From assembly GCA_030432695.1 (NCBI GenBank), contig JAUILN010000005.1:1-64000 (forward strand): a DNA stretch of 64,000 nucleotides, written 5' to 3'. The notes under the pieces are model-generated. The model saw only the letters and a list, made by a program, of their open reading frames with translations, had not been told where the DNA came from and ran no database searches. The stretch is from a bacterium. Lineage in GTDB: Bacteria; Planctomycetota; UBA1135; UBA2386. Positions 24,854 to 33,772 of this stretch are shown one piece after another (position 1 is the stretch's first letter; every line of letters starts with the position of its first letter). A program made the translations under genes and the position numbers.

Positions 24854-27800
24854 TCAGAACTGCACCCGCGCACTCAGGCTGATCGAGTACTCGATCCCCC
24901 GGGTGAACGACTGACGGGTGACGTCTTCGAGGATGTACTCCGACCGGTACGCGGTCTCGATGTCCGGGTTGGTGAGGTTCTTGGCCTGGAGCTGCAGCGT
25001 GAAGACATCCCCCAGGGCCTGACGCAGGCTCACGTTGAGGGTCTCGTATTCCAGCTGGTAGATGTTGGGGACGAAGATGTCGCCGTCCTGACCTGCACCC
25101 GACACCAGCGTGTCACCCTGCACCGTGTAGAACACCGACGCGGTCGTGCCGGTCCGCTCGATGTCGTAGGTCAGGAACAGGTTGTAGAGATGCTCCGGGG
25201 CATTGGTCATGTCCCGGGTGGTCATCGGCGCGAGGATGCCGGGGCTGGCGAAACCGGCCTGGTCCTGCTCGGAGAGGGTCACCTCCGAGTCGATCAACGT
25301 CGCATTGGCGCCGAAGGACAGCCCCTCGAAGACGTCGAGGAACTTCCCTGCGTCCTGCCGGATTTCAAACTCGAAGCCCTCGAGTCGCCCCTTCGGATAA
25401 TTGATCGCGGTCGTGAAGTTCAGCAGGTTGACGACCCGCTCCACGTATTCGATCGGGTCTTCGATGTCCTTGCGGAACCACGACACCGAGACCAGCCCGC
25501 CCTCGTACGGCACGTAATCGAGGCGCAGGTCGAAGTTCTCGACCTTGCTCATCTGAAGGTCGGGGTTGCCGATAAAGATCGGCGCACCCAGGTAGTCCTG
25601 CTGCAGCACCGGCGCCAACTCCTTGAACACCTGACGCGCCACGGTCCGGCTGTACGCGCCGCGCAGGATCCAGCCATCGATCGGCTCGAACTCGAAGCTG
25701 ATCGACGGCAGCACGTCGTCGGAGCTGAAGTCCGCGTCGGGATTCGGCTCCATCGGGTCGCGCTGATCGGGCGGCAGCAGGCGCAGCAGGTTGTTGGTCG
25801 GTGCGTAGTACCAGAACGGACCGACGTCCGGCGTCGCGGGGTCGTAGTCCGGCAGGTTCTGGATGCCGATCTTCGTCGACTCGAAGCGGACACCGCCGAT
25901 GAGCTTGAGGTCCTCGTAGAGCGGGACGTCGGCCATCAGGTAGTAGGCTTCGATCTTCTGCTGGCCGTTGTAGTCGACGTCGAACAGCGACTCGGTGATC
26001 GGCCGGTTCTCGTACGGAAACTGGCGACTCCACGGCTGGTCGAAGCCGAGTCCGGGCACGGTGTCGTCCTGGTCGAAGTTGCCGAACGAGTCCTGGTCGA
26101 ACGTCCGGGTCACGTCGTCGCCGAACACTCCGATCTTCAGATAGCCCTCGTCGCCGGTCCATTGCTCGAACGGCAGCTTGAGCGACGCGGAGTACTGCTC
26201 GCTCTCTTCTTCGACGGTCTCCCAGATCCGCTGCAGGTTGCCGAGCTGAATGTTGGCGCCGGGCTTCAGAGCCCGCCACGACGGCGGCAGCTCGAACCGG
26301 CTCACCCGCCGCCCTGGGAACCACTGCGCGCCGAACTGGCGCTCGTCGGGCTCCGATCGATCCGCGGTGCTGCTCGACAGGATCCAGTCGAACTCCGGCG
26401 CCTTCAGCACGTCGCTGTCCTCTAACGGCAACTTGTGGTTGCCGTGCAGTTGGAAGGTCTCGGTGGTGCGCTCGGTGTACTTGAGGGTCTCGTTGCGGAG
26501 ATACGGTGCCGAATCCGCGTTCCCGTGACCGGGCGTCGTCGGATCGTCAGGGTCATAGCCCGGGAAGAAGAACTGCTTGCCCCGGGTGTCCGTGGCGATG
26601 GTCGCCGAGTCCTCGGCGGCCCGGGTATAGAGGTACGTGAAGTCGAGCGAGTGGTTGTCGGTCTCGGCACCGACCGTGGCCAGCGAACCCCAGCGTACCG
26701 ACCGTGTCGCTCGGCGCACGTCGAAGAGCGACGTCTTGAAGTCGCCGTCCGAAGGACGCCCCTGCGACGAGCGCGGCACGAGGCCTTCGTCCGGTCGCTC
26801 GACCCACCAGGAGTCATCGATCCCGTTGGCAACGTAGCTGCTGTCGCGTTCGTAGAAGACGCTGCCGAAGCCGCCGATCCGCAGGTCCCTGGTGACGTCA
26901 TACTTGCCACCACCGGCAATCGACCACTTGTGGTCGATCGGTGCGTGGTCGTCGTTCGCCCCGACCGCGCCGTCCCAGCCGGAACCGAGATTGTCGAGCT
27001 GCTGATTCCGTCGCCCGTCGTCGCGACCGAACGTGTTCAGACCACCCCCGTCGTAACCGAGGAAGTCGTCTCGGTTGCGGACCTGGCTGTTGAAGCTGTA
27101 CTGCCCGCGCATCTGCAGGAAGAACGGCTCGGTGGGAACACCCTTGAGCTGGACGTTCACCGCACCACCCGAGGCATCGCCCTGCTGATCCGGCGTGAAC
27201 GTCTTGCTGACCTGCACCGACTCGATGATCGCGGACGGGAACTGGTCGAGCTCCACGGCCCGCGTATCGGCATCCGCCGAGGGCAGACGCACTCCGTTCA
27301 TCTGCGAGACCACGTAGCGATCGGGCAGGCCGCGGATCACCGCGAACTTGCCATCCTGCACCGAGGCGCCGGCGACCAACCGCAGCGCGCCCGCGGCATC
27401 GCTCGCGCCGGCACGCGACATGAGGTCGGCGCCGATGGAGTCCATCAGACTCGGGCTGTCGAGCCTCAGCTCCAACAACCCGGCCTCGGTCCCGCCCCCC
27501 ATCTGCAGGACGTCCTGGACCACGAACTCCTCCATCTCGGTGAGATCGCCCGCCAGCGCGACCTCGACCTCGGAGATCTGCCCGGCGCGCACCACCACAT
27601 TCACTCGCTGCCGCAAGAAGCCGTTCTTCGACGCGACCAACGCGTAGGTACCGGCCGGCAGCTGCGGGAACGAGAAGCTACCCTGGGAATCCGACTGCAC
27701 CGGTTCGAAGCCGGAGATCTGAAGGGTCGCCGCAGACACGGGACCACCAATATCGGCGTCGGTCACGATGCCGGTGAGCGAGCCTGGACGATCCTGGCCC

Positions 27801-27871
27801 TGCGCCGCACCGACGAGAACCGCGGCCGCCAGAGCAGCCTCCAGGGATCCGATACGCCGGGTCTTCACCAC
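24854..27871 (-). CDS. TonB-dependent outer-membrane receptor
   Basis: About 1005 residues starting GTG 27871, or GTG 27868, which overlaps the preceding stop as GTGA. Signal peptide to about residue 25 (AALAAAVLVGAAQGQ). Residues ~28-100 are a carboxypeptidase-regulatory-like beta sandwich (GSLTGIVTDADIGGPVSAAT), then a TonB-box-like segment, a plug domain (FAVIRGLPDRYVVSQMNGVR, FTPDQQGDASGGAVNVQL) and a 22-strand-type barrel with many aromatic-bounded strands, ending in the terminal Phe of YSISLSARVQF. The N-terminal extension is typical of receptors for larger substrates such as glycans, peptides or complexed nutrients. It lies in the same operon as its own TonB motor, which is unusual. 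The imported substrate is unknown. Confidence 0.93.
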   Translation of the reverse strand: MVKTRRIGSLEAALAAAVLVGAAQGQDRPGSLTGIVTDADIGGPVSAATLQISGFEPVQSDSQGSFSFPQLPAGTYALVASKNGFLRQRVNVVVRAGQISEVEVALAGDLTEMEEFVVQDVLQMGGGTEAGLLELRLDSPSLMDSIGADLMSRAGASDAAGALRLVAGASVQDGKFAVIRGLPDRYVVSQMNGVRLPSADADTRAVELDQFPSAIIESVQVSKTFTPDQQGDASGGAVNVQLKGVPTEPFFLQMRGQYSFNSQVRNRDDFLGYDGGGLNTFGRDDGRRNQQLDNLGSGWDGAVGANDDHAPIDHKWSIAGGGKYDVTRDLRIGGFGSVFYERDSSYVANGIDDSWWVERPDEGLVPRSSQGRPSDGDFKTSLFDVRRATRSVRWGSLATVGAETDNHSLDFTYLYTRAAEDSATIATDTRGKQFFFPGYDPDDPTTPGHGNADSAPYLRNETLKYTERTTETFQLHGNHKLPLEDSDVLKAPEFDWILSSSTADRSEPDERQFGAQWFPGRRVSRFELPPSWRALKPGANIQLGNLQRIWETVEEESEQYSASLKLPFEQWTGDEGYLKIGVFGDDVTRTFDQDSFGNFDQDDTVPGLGFDQPWSRQFPYENRPITESLFDVDYNGQQKIEAYYLMADVPLYEDLKLIGGVRFESTKIGIQNLPDYDPATPDVGPFWYYAPTNNLLRLLPPDQRDPMEPNPDADFSSDDVLPSISFEFEPIDGWILRGAYSRTVARQVFKELAPVLQQDYLGAPIFIGNPDLQMSKVENFDLRLDYVPYEGGLVSVSWFRKDIEDPIEYVERVVNLLNFTTAINYPKGRLEGFEFEIRQDAGKFLDVFEGLSFGANATLIDSEVTLSEQDQAGFASPGILAPMTTRDMTNAPEHLYNLFLTYDIERTGTTASVFYTVQGDTLVSGAGQDGDIFVPNIYQLEYETLNVSLRQALGDVFTLQLQAKNLTNPDIETAYRSEYILEDVTRQSFTRGIEYSISLSARVQF

Positions 27872-29115
27872 GGGTTGCCCAGGCCGTCGCTGATCTCGGT
27901 CATCCGCGCGCGGAGGCTATCGGCGGGCCGATAGCCGTTCAACACCATCGAGCACAGCGTGTCCGCGAGGTCGATCGCGCGCGGGCGGGAGTTCGGGTTG
28001 AGGGCTCCGGCGGCCACCGCGCGCTCGTAGCAGCGCGTGGCCGCTTCGTGTGCGCCGGCATGTACGTAGCCCTCCGCGAGACGTCGCAGCGGCGCAGCGC
28101 GGAACATGTCGAACAGCTCTTCCTCGCGGGCGTCGAACTCGGCCGCCGCGGCGTCGAGGATCTTCTGCGCGAGGTCCTCCCGCCCGGCACGACTCCAGCC
28201 GATCGCCAATTGCGACCTCAGGATCGCCCCGTCGTCGGCGTTCCAGCGGCCTTCCTCCAGGTAGCTCTGCGCCCGCCGCAGGAACGCCGCCGCACCCTCG
28301 GGGTCGCCGGCGGCCGCCGCACCCTGCGCCATGCGCAGCATCGCGTCGATGTAGAGATCCCGTGCGACCTGGCGCTCCGCCGCGTCCACCCGCGACCCGA
28401 TCGCCTGCCGGAGTTCCTCGTCGCCGTGGAAGCGCGCGTGCAGCTCGGTCAACGCGGCCAACACCGCGCGCACGCGCTCGTGATCCCCCTTGTCGAGCAC
28501 GACGTCGACTCCGCCGAGGTACTCGTCGAGCACCTCGGCCTCGAGCCGCCGTCCTTCCTCCAGCGAGATGCGCTCCAGCTCCGAGGCCTCCAGGTCGACG
28601 GCGTACTCCTGACGTTTCGCGTCGTCGCCGAGTGCGAACCAGGTGCTGGCGATCCAAGAGCGAACCCGGTCGGCGCGCCACTTCTGCGCGTTCTCGTCGG
28701 CGGCATTGCCGAGCATGTCCTTCTCGGCCTCGGTCAGGAGCCGCCGCGCGGCATCGCCTTCGCCCTTCGATGCGTGGCCGTAGGCAACCATTGCCAGGGA
28801 GAGACCGAGACGCCAATTCTCGATACCGCGCGCATAGCGCTCCGCCCGTTCGAGGTCTCCCGCCGTCAATGCCGCCTCCACGACTGCCTGCTGGGCGCGC
28901 GACCGATTCTTGATATGGGGATCGACTGGGAACGCCGACGCCGCGGCATAGGCGAGATCGAGCAGCTCCATCTGCCGAGCATCCGTCGCCCCGCCGGCGC
29001 GCGGCCCATCGACCACGGCAACCGCTCCAGCGGCGTCGTCGTTCTCGGTTCCACACCCGCACACCAGAAGCGCGGCCAGGAGCGGAGTCACAATGCGGAG
29101 CACGGTTCGCAACAT
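27865..29115 (-). CDS. Tetratricopeptide-type lipoprotein upstream of the receptor
   Basis: 416 residues from ATG 29115: lipoprotein signal MLRTVLRIVTPLLAALLVCG with the lipidated Cys at 21. The remainder is an all-helical solenoid of degenerate TPR-like pairs (QAVVEAALTAGDLERAERYA, LDEYLGGVDVVLDKGDHERV, GEGDAARRLLTEAEKDMLG, AAFLRRAQSYLEEGRWN, ATRCYERAVAAGALNPNSRP). The stop overlaps the receptor start as GTGA, implying translational coupling and matched amounts, so it is probably a periplasmic helper of the receptor. I do not recognise a named family. The longer frame to 29502 is a shadow of the beta-helix gene. Confidence 0.85.
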   Translation of the reverse strand: MLRTVLRIVTPLLAALLVCGCGTENDDAAGAVAVVDGPRAGGATDARQMELLDLAYAAASAFPVDPHIKNRSRAQQAVVEAALTAGDLERAERYARGIENWRLGLSLAMVAYGHASKGEGDAARRLLTEAEKDMLGNAADENAQKWRADRVRSWIASTWFALGDDAKRQEYAVDLEASELERISLEEGRRLEAEVLDEYLGGVDVVLDKGDHERVRAVLAALTELHARFHGDEELRQAIGSRVDAAERQVARDLYIDAMLRMAQGAAAAGDPEGAAAFLRRAQSYLEEGRWNADDGAILRSQLAIGWSRAGREDLAQKILDAAAAEFDAREEELFDMFRAAPLRRLAEGYVHAGAHEAATRCYERAVAAGALNPNSRPRAIDLADTLCSMVLNGYRPADSLRARMTEISDGLGNPW

Positions 29116-29172
29116 TGGTTCGGACAGCAATTGAATCCAGTCGGACGTCCGCTTGCCACGGCCGACATAACG

Positions 29173-29210
29173 AAAAGAAGGCGACAGTCCTGAAGACTGC
29201 CGCCTTCCTT
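29173..29210 (-). terminator. Intrinsic terminator after the beta-helix gene
   Basis: On the minus strand GAAGGCGGCAGTC and GACTGTCGCCTTC pair around the loop TTCAG with one mismatch, and the sequence continues CTTTTCG. The hairpin lies 37 bases past the stop of the 29247-31175 gene and 58 bases before the TPR lipoprotein start, so it separates the abundant first gene from the receptor operon or attenuates read-through. Confidence 0.8.
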
Positions 29211-29246
29211 CACGCCGCCCCCGGATCGGGGGCCGGCGGGAGTCGA

Positions 29247-31175
29247 TCAGCGAGCGATCGACTGCACGGTGTTCGAGCCGATGACGAAGCCACCCGGAGT
29301 CGGGTCGGCCAGGAAGACCTGCGAGTAGAGACCGGTGCCGGACGGAACGTTCGGCCACGGGAAGCTGAACGAGAACTCGCCGTTGGCATTGGTCGCGATC
29401 CCGACATTGAAGCCGAGCGCGATCGACGGGCAGAGCGTGAAGGCCTGACCGGCCGACGGGCCCGGAACGGTGGTCGGCGCCACCGCGAACGAGATCTGCC
29501 ATGCACCGACGGTCGACGGCGGCGCGTTGGTGACGTTGAACTGCACGGTGCCGCCGGAGGTGGTGGCCCCTTCGAAGCCGAGGTTCACCTCGCCACCACC
29601 ATCACGCGCCGGCTGCATCGCGAAGAACTCGCCGCAGTCGCCGAGGTCGACGTGGTCGTCCGAGCTGAATCCGCTGCGGAAGCCGAACTCGTAGGCGGCG
29701 GTCCACTGCGCATCCCAGGCGGCGCCGCCCGGACGGAAGGCACCGCAGAACGCGGCAGAGTTGAAGAAGCCGTCCTTCGGCGCGAAGCGAGCGCCGTTGG
29801 TGTCGCGACGCGTGCACTTGGTTGCGGCGAGACCGGCCGGCCGCGGATCGAGGCCGATGACCTGCTCCATCAGCTTGCCGCCCTTGATGACCGGCATCGC
29901 GCGGTTGAGCGCCCGGATCGGCAGCGCAGCGCTCGCGGTCAGCAGCGAGTTGTTGTTGCCGGCAGCGAAGACGCCACGCGCGTTCGCCTCGGTGACGTCG
30001 GCGATGTTGTAGGCGATGGTGTTGGTCATCGAGCAGAGCTTGCCGCTCGCCTGGCCGATCGACGCGGCGGGCAGGCGCGCGCCGTTCACGTTGTCGCCCA
30101 TGTTCCAGTCGGTGGTCCAGTGCTGCGGCCACGACAAGGTGCCGTTGTGGCCGTAGCCGTTGGCGCCGTCGCCGTCGACGTTGTCGAAGCGCACCAGGTC
30201 GTCACCGATGTCGATGAAGATGCTGTTGCTGTGCTGGACGCGGGCGTTGTCACGCCAGGCAGTCGCGTGGTCGCCGTCGAGGAACTGACCGATGACGGTC
30301 ATGTTGTAGAGCGCGACCTGCGAGCGCGGGCACCAGTCGGAGTCCTCGGCGCCGTCGTGCTCGATGCAGTTGTCGCCGACGCCCGAGCCCTGCGACGCGT
30401 CGAGGCTGTAGCCCTGGACGATCAGGCCGAACTGGCCCTTGCCGCGCCAGCCCTGGTCGAAGTCGAGCGAGTCGTCGCCGATGTTCCAGATGGCGAAGTA
30501 CTTGAGGTTGACGGTGCCACCCCAGATCTCGATGCCATCGTCGACGTTGTTCATGATCTCGACGTGGTGGATGTCGGTCTCGCGACCGATGCCACCCAGC
30601 GAGAGACCGTTGAGCTCGTTGTTGAGGCCCACCACGCGACCGCCGAAGCGGATCGAGACGTACTCGAGGCAGCCGCTGTCGTCGTCGTCGTTGCCGCCGC
30701 CGTAGAGCACGCGGGTGTCGTTCGGGCCGGACGGCGTCAGGCCTTCCATCTGCGCGACGTTGCTGGCGTTGCAGCTCGCGACGTTGCCCGGGGTGGCGTT
30801 CTCGGAGACGTAGCCGTCACCCATGATGGTGACGTTGCCCCACTCGTTGGCGGCCTCGCGCCAGGAGCCGTTGTCGTTCGACGAGGTGAAGACGATCGGC
30901 GCGTCGACCGTGCCCTTGGCCAGGATCTGCGCGCCCTTCGCGACCGCCAACGAACCGGAACCGTTGGCCGACGCGGTGGAGGCGATGCGGGTGCCGGCTT
31001 CGATGGTCAGGGTCGCGCCCGGCAGGACGTAGATCTGCCGCGCGAGGTCGTAGGTGTTGTTGGCCGTCCAGGTGGTGGACGTCGAGATGTCGCTGTTGAC
31101 GACGACGGTGCCCTGGGCGCTCGCAGCGGCGGCCAGGACGGCGCCGGTCAGGAGCATCGAGAGATTGGTGCGCAC
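29247..31175 (-). CDS. Secreted right-handed beta-helix protein, partner of the TonB locus
   Basis: I use GTG 31175 (VRTNLSMLLTGAVLAAAASA), which has GAGG eight to ten bases upstream and a proper signal peptide. 642 residues. After the leader come WTANNTYDLARQIYVLPGAT and LTIEAGTRIASTASANGSGS, the opening coil of a right-handed parallel beta-helix, and then repeated NN/GG-turn rungs (LEYVSIRFGGRVVGLNNELN, VEIMNNVDDGIEIWGGTVNL, FAIWNIGDDSLDFDQGW, SIFIDIGDDLVRFDNVDGDG). The last ~110 residues match the recurrent C-terminal module (NVTNAPPSTVGAWQISFAV, LYSQVFLADPTPGGFV). Proteins of this type are repeatedly found beside TonB receptors; here it may be the captured substrate, a surface binder, or an enzyme. 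It is followed by a hairpin terminator. Confidence 0.85.
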   Translation of the reverse strand: MRTNLSMLLTGAVLAAAASAQGTVVVNSDISTSTTWTANNTYDLARQIYVLPGATLTIEAGTRIASTASANGSGSLAVAKGAQILAKGTVDAPIVFTSSNDNGSWREAANEWGNVTIMGDGYVSENATPGNVASCNASNVAQMEGLTPSGPNDTRVLYGGGNDDDDSGCLEYVSIRFGGRVVGLNNELNGLSLGGIGRETDIHHVEIMNNVDDGIEIWGGTVNLKYFAIWNIGDDSLDFDQGWRGKGQFGLIVQGYSLDASQGSGVGDNCIEHDGAEDSDWCPRSQVALYNMTVIGQFLDGDHATAWRDNARVQHSNSIFIDIGDDLVRFDNVDGDGANGYGHNGTLSWPQHWTTDWNMGDNVNGARLPAASIGQASGKLCSMTNTIAYNIADVTEANARGVFAAGNNNSLLTASAALPIRALNRAMPVIKGGKLMEQVIGLDPRPAGLAATKCTRRDTNGARFAPKDGFFNSAAFCGAFRPGGAAWDAQWTAAYEFGFRSGFSSDDHVDLGDCGEFFAMQPARDGGGEVNLGFEGATTSGGTVQFNVTNAPPSTVGAWQISFAVAPTTVPGPSAGQAFTLCPSIALGFNVGIATNANGEFSFSFPWPNVPSGTGLYSQVFLADPTPGGFVIGSNTVQSIAR

Positions 31176-31397
31176 GGGTGAGTTCCTCGGAGGAGAGGTC
31201 GGAGACTGGAAGGGCGGGCCGTGCGACGCACCGGCCCGATCGAGGGGCGGAACGCTAGGGAGCCTTTGCAAAGACGAGGTGAAGCCGGTGCGTAGCTTTC
31301 GAGGAGTCCCTCCCTGCCGTGCCGGAAGGCCGCTCCAGGTCGACGGACCGCGCGGTGCGGCCGCATCGCGGGTTCCGGCCGTCTCCCCCCTCACGAC
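31176..31397 (-). promoter_or_regulatory. Upstream region of the beta-helix/TonB locus
   Basis: The ~220 bases before GTG 31175 hold a Shine-Dalgarno-like GGAGG-rich stretch (31189-31197 on the plus strand) and no credible gene. The promoter of the locus should lie here, next to the 16-bp repeat array; I cannot place -35/-10 boxes. Confidence 0.35.
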
Positions 31398-31525
31398 CGC
31401 CCAATTCCGCAGTCGCCCAGTTCCGCAGTCGCCCAGTTCCGCAGTCGCCCAGTTCCGCAGTCGCCCAGTTCCGCAGTCGCCCAGCTCCGCAGTCGCCCAG
31501 CTCCGCAGTCGCCCAGCTCCGCAGT
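31398..31525 (+). repeat. 16-bp tandem repeat, eight copies
   Basis: The unit CGCCCAGTTCCGCAGT is repeated eight times without gaps, with a partial ninth. The first copy has AATT, the middle copies AGTT and the last three AGCT, so variants are grouped, as expected from stepwise slippage. Because 16 is not a multiple of three all frames read through, producing artificial repeat peptides on both strands. The array lies 220-350 bases upstream of the beta-helix gene start and 41 bases from tRNA-Arg. It is a probable variable-number repeat that could alter promoter spacing. Confidence 0.95.
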
Positions 31526-31565
31526 CGCCCCTCCATGCGCGCGACCCCGCACCTCCCTCCGAGTG

Positions 31566-31639
31566 CACGCCCGACAGGATTCGAACCTGTGACCCCGGCT
31601 TTAGGAAAGCCGTGCTCTATCCAGCTGAGCTACGGGCGC
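31566..31639 (-). tRNA. tRNA-Arg (anticodon CCT)
   Basis: On the minus strand GCGCCCG pairs with CGGGCGT as acceptor stem, followed by a D-arm (AGCTCAGCTGGATAGAGC), an anticodon stem CGGCT/AGCCG enclosing the loop TTCCTAA with CCT at positions 34-36, and a T-arm ACAGG TTCGAAT CCTGT. The discriminator is G and CCA is not encoded. It reads the AGG arginine codon. Confidence 0.96.
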
Positions 31640-31704
31640 TCGCGGGCGGCGATGCTACCAGCCGCATCGCACGGAACAACAGCCGCGCCGCGCACCGAGC
31701 GGCG

Positions 31705-32628
31705 TCAGCCGCCTTTCGGCAGCCACCCCTCCGCCAATTCCTCGAGCACCTGCCAGAGCGCCCAGGCATCGCCCTCGCGAGCCGCGGGCTCGCGGGGATC
31801 GAGCCTCACCTTGCCGAGCACGTTGTGCAGGTAGCTGCCCGTGTTCACGTCCGGCTGAGTCGCGCCGCGAAGCGGGGTCTGGGCCCCGAGTTCGGCATCG
31901 ATCAAGAGCCGTTTCCGGATCGGACCGACGAGCGGGTCCCAGCCGGACGAGACCAGTCCGGTGCGGACGAAGCCGGGATGGACCGTGACGACCTGCAACT
32001 CGGGATGGCGGCGCTGCAGCTCACCGGCCTGCCAGAAGTTCCCCAGCTTGCTCCGCCAGTAGGCGAACGGAGCGGGTCGGCGGACCCGAGCGCCGAGCTC
32101 CACCTCGCAGTCGCGGCAGGCGCGGGCCGGGTCGCCCACGAGGAACACCACGCGGGCCCCGCGGCGCAGGGCCCCGGCCGCGAGCAGTCGCCGCATCAGC
32201 ACGTGCGGAGCCAGCACGTTGACCGCGAAGGCCAGCTCGTGCCCCTGCGCGGAGACCGCTCCGGGCTCAGGGTACACCGCCGCGTTCAGCACCAGGACGT
32301 CGAGTGGGCGGCCGCCCAGGATCTGGAGAATCGAGTCGCAGCCACGAACCACGTCGTCCAGATCCGCCTGATCCAGGTTCACCCAACGGGCCGTCCCCGC
32401 TTCCCGATGCTCGAACGCGTCGCAGGCCTCCTGCGCGCGCGCCTCCGAGCGCCCGGTGAACAACACCTCCGCACCCCGATCCAGCAGACCACGGCAGATC
32501 TCGTAGCCGATCCCGCGGCTCCCCCCGGTGACCAGTGCCCGGCGTCCGTCGAGACGCGGCTCCTCGGGACAACGCGGCGTGCGCGACCGCTGCCGCAGCA
32601 GGGATCCGAGGAAGCGGAACGTCTTCAC
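31705..32628 (-). CDS. Short-chain dehydrogenase/reductase
   Basis: 307 residues. The Rossmann signature TGGSRGIG is at about residue 34, the structural NAA at about 113 (LDVLVLNAAVYPEPG), and the catalytic YWRSK at about 188, the classical SDR set in an extended short-chain architecture like retinol-dehydrogenase/WWOX-type enzymes (segments VVTVHPGFVRTGLVSSGW and RGATQPDVNTGSYLH). It would oxidise or reduce a hydrophobic alcohol or ketone with NAD(P). The start overlaps the stop of the DUF1080 gene as GTGA, so they are co-translated. The C-terminal ~40 residues are extra. Confidence 0.9.
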   Translation of the reverse strand: MKTFRFLGSLLRQRSRTPRCPEEPRLDGRRALVTGGSRGIGYEICRGLLDRGAEVLFTGRSEARAQEACDAFEHREAGTARWVNLDQADLDDVVRGCDSILQILGGRPLDVLVLNAAVYPEPGAVSAQGHELAFAVNVLAPHVLMRRLLAAGALRRGARVVFLVGDPARACRDCEVELGARVRRPAPFAYWRSKLGNFWQAGELQRRHPELQVVTVHPGFVRTGLVSSGWDPLVGPIRKRLLIDAELGAQTPLRGATQPDVNTGSYLHNVLGKVRLDPREPAAREGDAWALWQVLEELAEGWLPKGG

Positions 32629-33593
32629 CGGCGACCGGATCCCGGCGTCTCCTCGCCGTCCTTGCGTCCACCCGCTTCACTGGTGGTTGGCGCGGCGGCG
32701 GGCGTCTCCTCCTCGATCGGCAGCGCCTTGATCCGCAGGTTGCGGAACTCGCAGGGATGGCTCTCAGCCTGCAGGGAGATCGAGCCACTGCGCAGGATCA
32801 GGTCGGCGCCCTCGCCGCGCGCTTCGATGAACTTCTTGGCGTCGCCGTCGCGCGGGTCGAGCTGCGGGTCGCGGTACTCCATCACCACCCGGCCACCGAT
32901 CTTGTGCCGGATCACTCCGCCACCGTGCACCTCGATCTCGCATGCGACCCAGCCGTCACCGCGAAAGGTCTCCGAGCGCGACGAGATGCAGTGCCGTCGG
33001 TCGAGCTTGCCCTCGTAGACCACGTTGGTACCCGGCGTGCACAGGTTGCCCGTGGTCCGCTGGCCCTCCTCGGGTCCGCCGAGCAGCTGCACCTCGATCG
33101 ACACGGGGAACTGCTGGCCCTTGCCCATCGTGTCGGCGGGCTGGCCGTGGACCATCACGCCGCTGTTGCGCAGCGCCCAACCCGCACCTCCCTTCACCTG
33201 CTCGCCGAGGAAGCGGTATTCGAACCGCATGACGTAGTGCGAGAACGGCGCCTCGAAGAACAGGTGGCCGAACTGCCCGCCGAAGTCCCCCTCCCAGTCG
33301 TCGTAGCTGACAGCCAGCACGCCGTCGCGAACCCGGAAGGTGTCGTTGAGGTTCACGCCGAGTTCGTGACCGGTGAACTTCGGGGTCCAGCCCTCGAGGT
33401 CGCGGCCGTTGAAGATCGACACGAAGCCGCGCTCCTCGGGGTCCTGAATCCTGGTGACCCGGATCTCGTCCGACGGTGCATCCGGCTGCACGGGCTGCGG
33501 CGGAGGAGGCACCTGTGCAGCAAGGACGGAGGCCAAGACCGCGAAGCAGAGGGCGGTCGGACCTGACGCGAACGGGAAGCGAGCGGAGAACAT
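32625..33593 (-). CDS. Secreted DUF1080 (3-keto-disaccharide hydrolase-type) protein
   Basis: 322 residues from ATG 33593 with the signal peptide MFSARFPFASGPTALCFAVL..AQ. The DUF1080 lectin-like/GH16-like sandwich follows: GFVSIFNGRDLEGWTPKFTG, FRVRDGVLAVSYDDWEGDFG, YRFLGEQVKGGAGWALRNSG, FRGDGWVACEIEVHGGGV and ESHPCEFRNLRIKALP. Some family members hydrolyse 3-keto-glycosides; many planctomycete copies are uncharacterised. The Ser/Thr-rich tail is low complexity. It is the first gene of a two-gene unit with the SDR, which could fit a sugar-oxidation pathway (keto-sugar plus reductase), an inference only. Confidence 0.88.
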   Translation of the reverse strand: MFSARFPFASGPTALCFAVLASVLAAQVPPPPQPVQPDAPSDEIRVTRIQDPEERGFVSIFNGRDLEGWTPKFTGHELGVNLNDTFRVRDGVLAVSYDDWEGDFGGQFGHLFFEAPFSHYVMRFEYRFLGEQVKGGAGWALRNSGVMVHGQPADTMGKGQQFPVSIEVQLLGGPEEGQRTTGNLCTPGTNVVYEGKLDRRHCISSRSETFRGDGWVACEIEVHGGGVIRHKIGGRVVMEYRDPQLDPRDGDAKKFIEARGEGADLILRSGSISLQAESHPCEFRNLRIKALPIEEETPAAAPTTSEAGGRKDGEETPGSGRR

Positions 33594-33772
33594 GGCAAGA
33601 CTGTCGCTCCCGCACGCGCGCGCATCAACGGTCGACACCCCGAAGCACCCACGGGACAGGCGCTCTTCGCCTCGCCCCGAGGCACCAAGCCGCGCTGACG
33701 ATCCTCCTGGCGTCGACGGCTCCCGGAGTCCCTCGCTTACCGCGACGACTTCCGGGATCCGAGAACAAGGGG

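Noticed and set aside
29115..31181. A long plus-strand frame of about 688 codons
   Set aside because: It is the mirror image of the minus-strand beta-helix gene, which has a signal peptide, repeats and the C-terminal module; the plus frame has random-like composition.
31398..31525. CRISPR array
   Set aside because: The 16-bp units are adjacent with no spacers, so it is a simple tandem repeat and not a CRISPR array; no cas-like genes are near.
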